Assembly: GCF_000006565.2 (NCBI RefSeq)
Contig: NC_031475.1
Coordinates: 1,137,535-1,201,534, forward strand
Origin: Toxoplasma gondii ME49
Taxonomy: Eukaryota > Apicomplexa > Conoidasida > Eucoccidiorida > Sarcocystidae
Direction: 5' to 3'
DNA length: 64,000 bases
Position numbers and translations under genes: made by a program. Below the pieces are notes generated by a model. It made no database searches. It saw nothing but the letters and a program-made list of their open reading frames with translations, and was not told the origin of the DNA. Shown piece by piece: positions 61,601-64,000 of this stretch (position 1 is the first letter of the stretch; each line of letters opens with the position of its first letter).

Positions 61601-63717
61601 TCACTTTGTCGCCTTCGTGGAACTAACCACCGCCTTGGAGGCCTCCACCAGCTTTTCTTGTTCCTCCGGTTTGAGCGCGAGGAAGTCGGCCTCCGAGACG
61701 CGCGCTGAAACAGCAACGAGGAAAAAGGAGAGAAACGCGAAACTGCGAGTTCGACGCGAAATCGAGAACCTCACGCGACGCACAGACACACACACACACA
61801 CGCGTCTGCAGCCGCCAGCGTGGGGAGTCGCCGACGCGGACAGGAGTTTCAAAACAGCGCAGGCATCGCTGAAAGACTCGTGCCGAGTCTTCGCAGACAT
61901 GCGCCGACAGGCATACGCTGTCCCTCCGTGTGTGTCTGTGTGACTCCAGGACATGGAAAGGCATGCCGCGAACAGGGAACAATCATTCTCTACAGGCATT
62001 TGCGCATTTGCGTCACAGCACAAAAAAACGCTAGGAAATGTGAGAGGAGGGCGATGCACTAACGGCTCGTTGCCAGCGAGTCACGCCGCTTCATTGCCTG
62101 CGTTCGTTCGCGGGACTGAGACAGCATCCAGAGTTGTTCACCTCTCTCCTCAAAACAGTCATGTCGACGGGGAAGCCAAGCGTCGGGTGGCTTGCGCCTT
62201 TCTGAGTCTTGCGTCTTCGCATGTTTTCTCCAGAGAGCGTACTGGGTGCTTCACTTACTTTCCCCGTAGCGGTCGAGGAGATCTGGATTCGCGAAGAACG
62301 GCGGTCCGTCTTGAAGGCCGCGGTACAGCCCACAGTTGATGATTCTGAAGCAACAAGGTGAAAACAGAAATGTTCCAGAACGGACACCGCAACGATGCAG
62401 AATCCGAGAAGCGGCTGAAGCGCGGCAGAAACTCAGTACGAAGACGAAGGAGGACGCGGAGACACCCGAACCGATACACGAAGGGAAGGGAGAAGCAGCG
62501 ACGTCTCTGCTGCTTCAAGAAGTCGAGAGACAAGCCTCAGAGAGACGCATGGGGACGGTGCAAAAGCTCGTGAGAACGTCGTTCCTTCTGTGCCCAGGCG
62601 AATTCATGGAAACATCGCGAGACAACGTGATCTCCAGTTGAATGCAGGTTCTCAGAAATCACGCATTGAGACGTCCTTCAGCTCCATTCCGTAGACTTCG
62701 TAGGCAGTCAAGGAGGCCTTTTTTTCAGAGAGAGTCACTCGCTCGCTGAGTCGAGAGGGAACAAACGTACGCCTTCTCACCAAACGCATACTGGTGCACT
62801 CAGTCGATGTTGAGTAACAGTGTGCAGCAACGTATAGGCCAACGACGAGCCGCGGAACTCCACCGCCGCCCAGAGAACGGCGTCTTGACTCTTGGTGTGG
62901 GTCCTCACCTGACCGGTTGCATCGGAGCTCCTGTTTTGCTTCCTGCTTCTTCCTCGATCTGCGACACCACGCGTTAAAAAGACAAGAAAGGAAAGATGAG
63001 AACCTCCGGCCAACCTGCAGAAGCCGAAGGCCTCAACCGGGAACTCAGGACCTAAGTCTCACCCTCTCTAAGCCGGAGCTCCGAAACACAGAATCTGGAA
63101 CGCCCAAACTGAGGGCGGCAACCGGCGATTCAACACCCTGTACCCCAACTTCTCTCCCTCCGTAGCTGTGAAATGGGAAGACGCTCAAGCCTCGCTGTGA
63201 AGTTGTATGTTGTCTGCTGGCGGTCCGAGGACCGGCGGAGAGAGTGTGTGTCATTCTCGCTTGCCACTGTGGCCTGGACTCCTGCTTGGACCTTTGGGAC
63301 TGGCAGAAGGAGCATCGAAATGCTGGGTGCTGGTCCCCTCGATGGAATCTCGCGAACGCCATCTACGCGCATCACCGTCTACTCTTGAGGTAAAGAGTCC
63401 AGTGTCCACAAACCAGGCGAAGAAGCGCGGATATCTGCCTCTCGCAGTTCCACTTCTTCTGGGCTCGGTTCGGCTCCTTCACTACCTCCAGAGAGCCGCA
63501 AGATGACCTGATTGACGCTGACGCTTCCCTGCATCTCACCTGCTTGATGACGCGCATCCCCTTGAGGACAGTCCCGATGACGACGTAGTTCCGGTTGAGC
63601 GGCGTGAGCGCATTGAACGTGATGATGAATTGAGAGTTGTTTGTGCTCGGGCCAGAATTCATGAGCGCAACATCCCCGTCCTGAATAAACTGCATGTCGA
63701 AATTCTCGTCGGGAAAG
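61601..63717 (-). CDS. Divergent cyclophilin-type protein (C-terminal exons; 5' part beyond the edge)
   Basis: Four minus-strand exons join in phase: 63717-63540, 62958-62909, 62344-62259 and 61704-61601, ending at TGA (61603-61601). The first reads FPDENFDMQFIQDGDV, MNSGPSTNNSQFIIT, then NYVVIGTVLKGM: the second half of the cyclophilin (peptidyl-prolyl isomerase) barrel. The second and third complete it (IEEEAGS..., RIINCGLY). The protein then runs on for about 60 residues, including a Glu/Lys helix (KPEEQEKLVEASKAV). Aligned to human CypA, residues matching Phe113, Trp121, His126 and Ala101 are Ile, Pro, Tyr and Met; Gln111 is kept. The half carrying Arg55/Phe60 lies outside the window, apart from a possible exon end near 63975-64000. 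Prolyl isomerase activity and cyclosporin binding are doubtful; a scaffold role, for example in a spliceosome or other complex, is possible. Confidence 0.88.
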
Positions 63718-64000
63718 CTGCGCAGAAAGCAGACACGGCGGCAGTCCAGAAACCACAACAGGCTGCTGTCCGCCTTTTTGCCGTCACCAGAAAAGCCCTG
63801 TGCGCGCGCCCTGGTGAGGAGAAACGCCCAGAGAACACACTGGCCCACTCGTACAGAGTTCGCTTCATTTCTGCTTCTCTCTCCCATGCATCGCCAGTGC
63901 TCGTCTCCCTCTCCCTCTCTCTCTCACACATCTAGGCGTCTATGCAGGCAAAAAAAAACAAAGGGACTCTTTACGCTTCCGTCTGTCTCCGCCCATGTCG

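Overview
The window looks like nuclear DNA of a coccidian apicomplexan close to Toxoplasma, Neospora or Hammondia. Evidence: intron-rich genes with GT-AG introns of roughly 0.1-1.5 kb, GC-rich exons coding for charged low-complexity proteins, frequent TGCATGC words, long AT-dinucleotide tracts and purine/pyrimidine minisatellites in introns and between genes, and tRNA genes with internal A/B boxes and T-run terminators. There are no operons. The genus call is inference; no database was searched. Exon models below were made by hand from splice sites, reading phase and family motifs.

Layout. 1-3500 (minus): a gene running off the left edge, with a stop-free frame of about 2.7 kb. 5649-9264 (minus): charged exons that may be the 3' part of the next gene or a separate gene. 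10648-18297 (minus): nine phase-consistent exons of an M1-type (gluzincin aminopeptidase) protein with a possible N-terminal membrane segment, in which the zinc-binding and GAMEN motifs are degraded; this is the most unusual find. 18.3-21.5 kb: AT-richer intergenic DNA. 21491-21801: two identical tRNA-Ile(AAU) genes in a tandem duplication, followed by a small ORF at 21880. 22981-24703 (plus): a two-exon gene for a predicted secreted Ala-rich protein. 28352-32618 (minus): a two-exon gene for a 1303-residue protein of unknown function. 37882-42030 (minus): a five-exon serine/threonine kinase of 852 residues, non-RD type. 43-47 kb: mostly intergenic. 47008-59522 (plus): a 17-exon F-box/leucine-rich-repeat gene coding for 800 residues, with every junction phase-consistent. 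61601 to the right edge (minus): a cyclophilin-type protein with several replaced active-site residues and a C-terminal extension; its 5' end lies outside the window.

The genes do not form one visible pathway. Two of them (M1-like protein, cyclophilin) look like degraded or divergent versions of enzymes, and the F-box protein is probably a substrate adaptor of an SCF-type ubiquitin ligase. Exon edges are good where both phase and family motifs agree (F-box, kinase, cyclophilin, most of the M1 gene) and tentative elsewhere.
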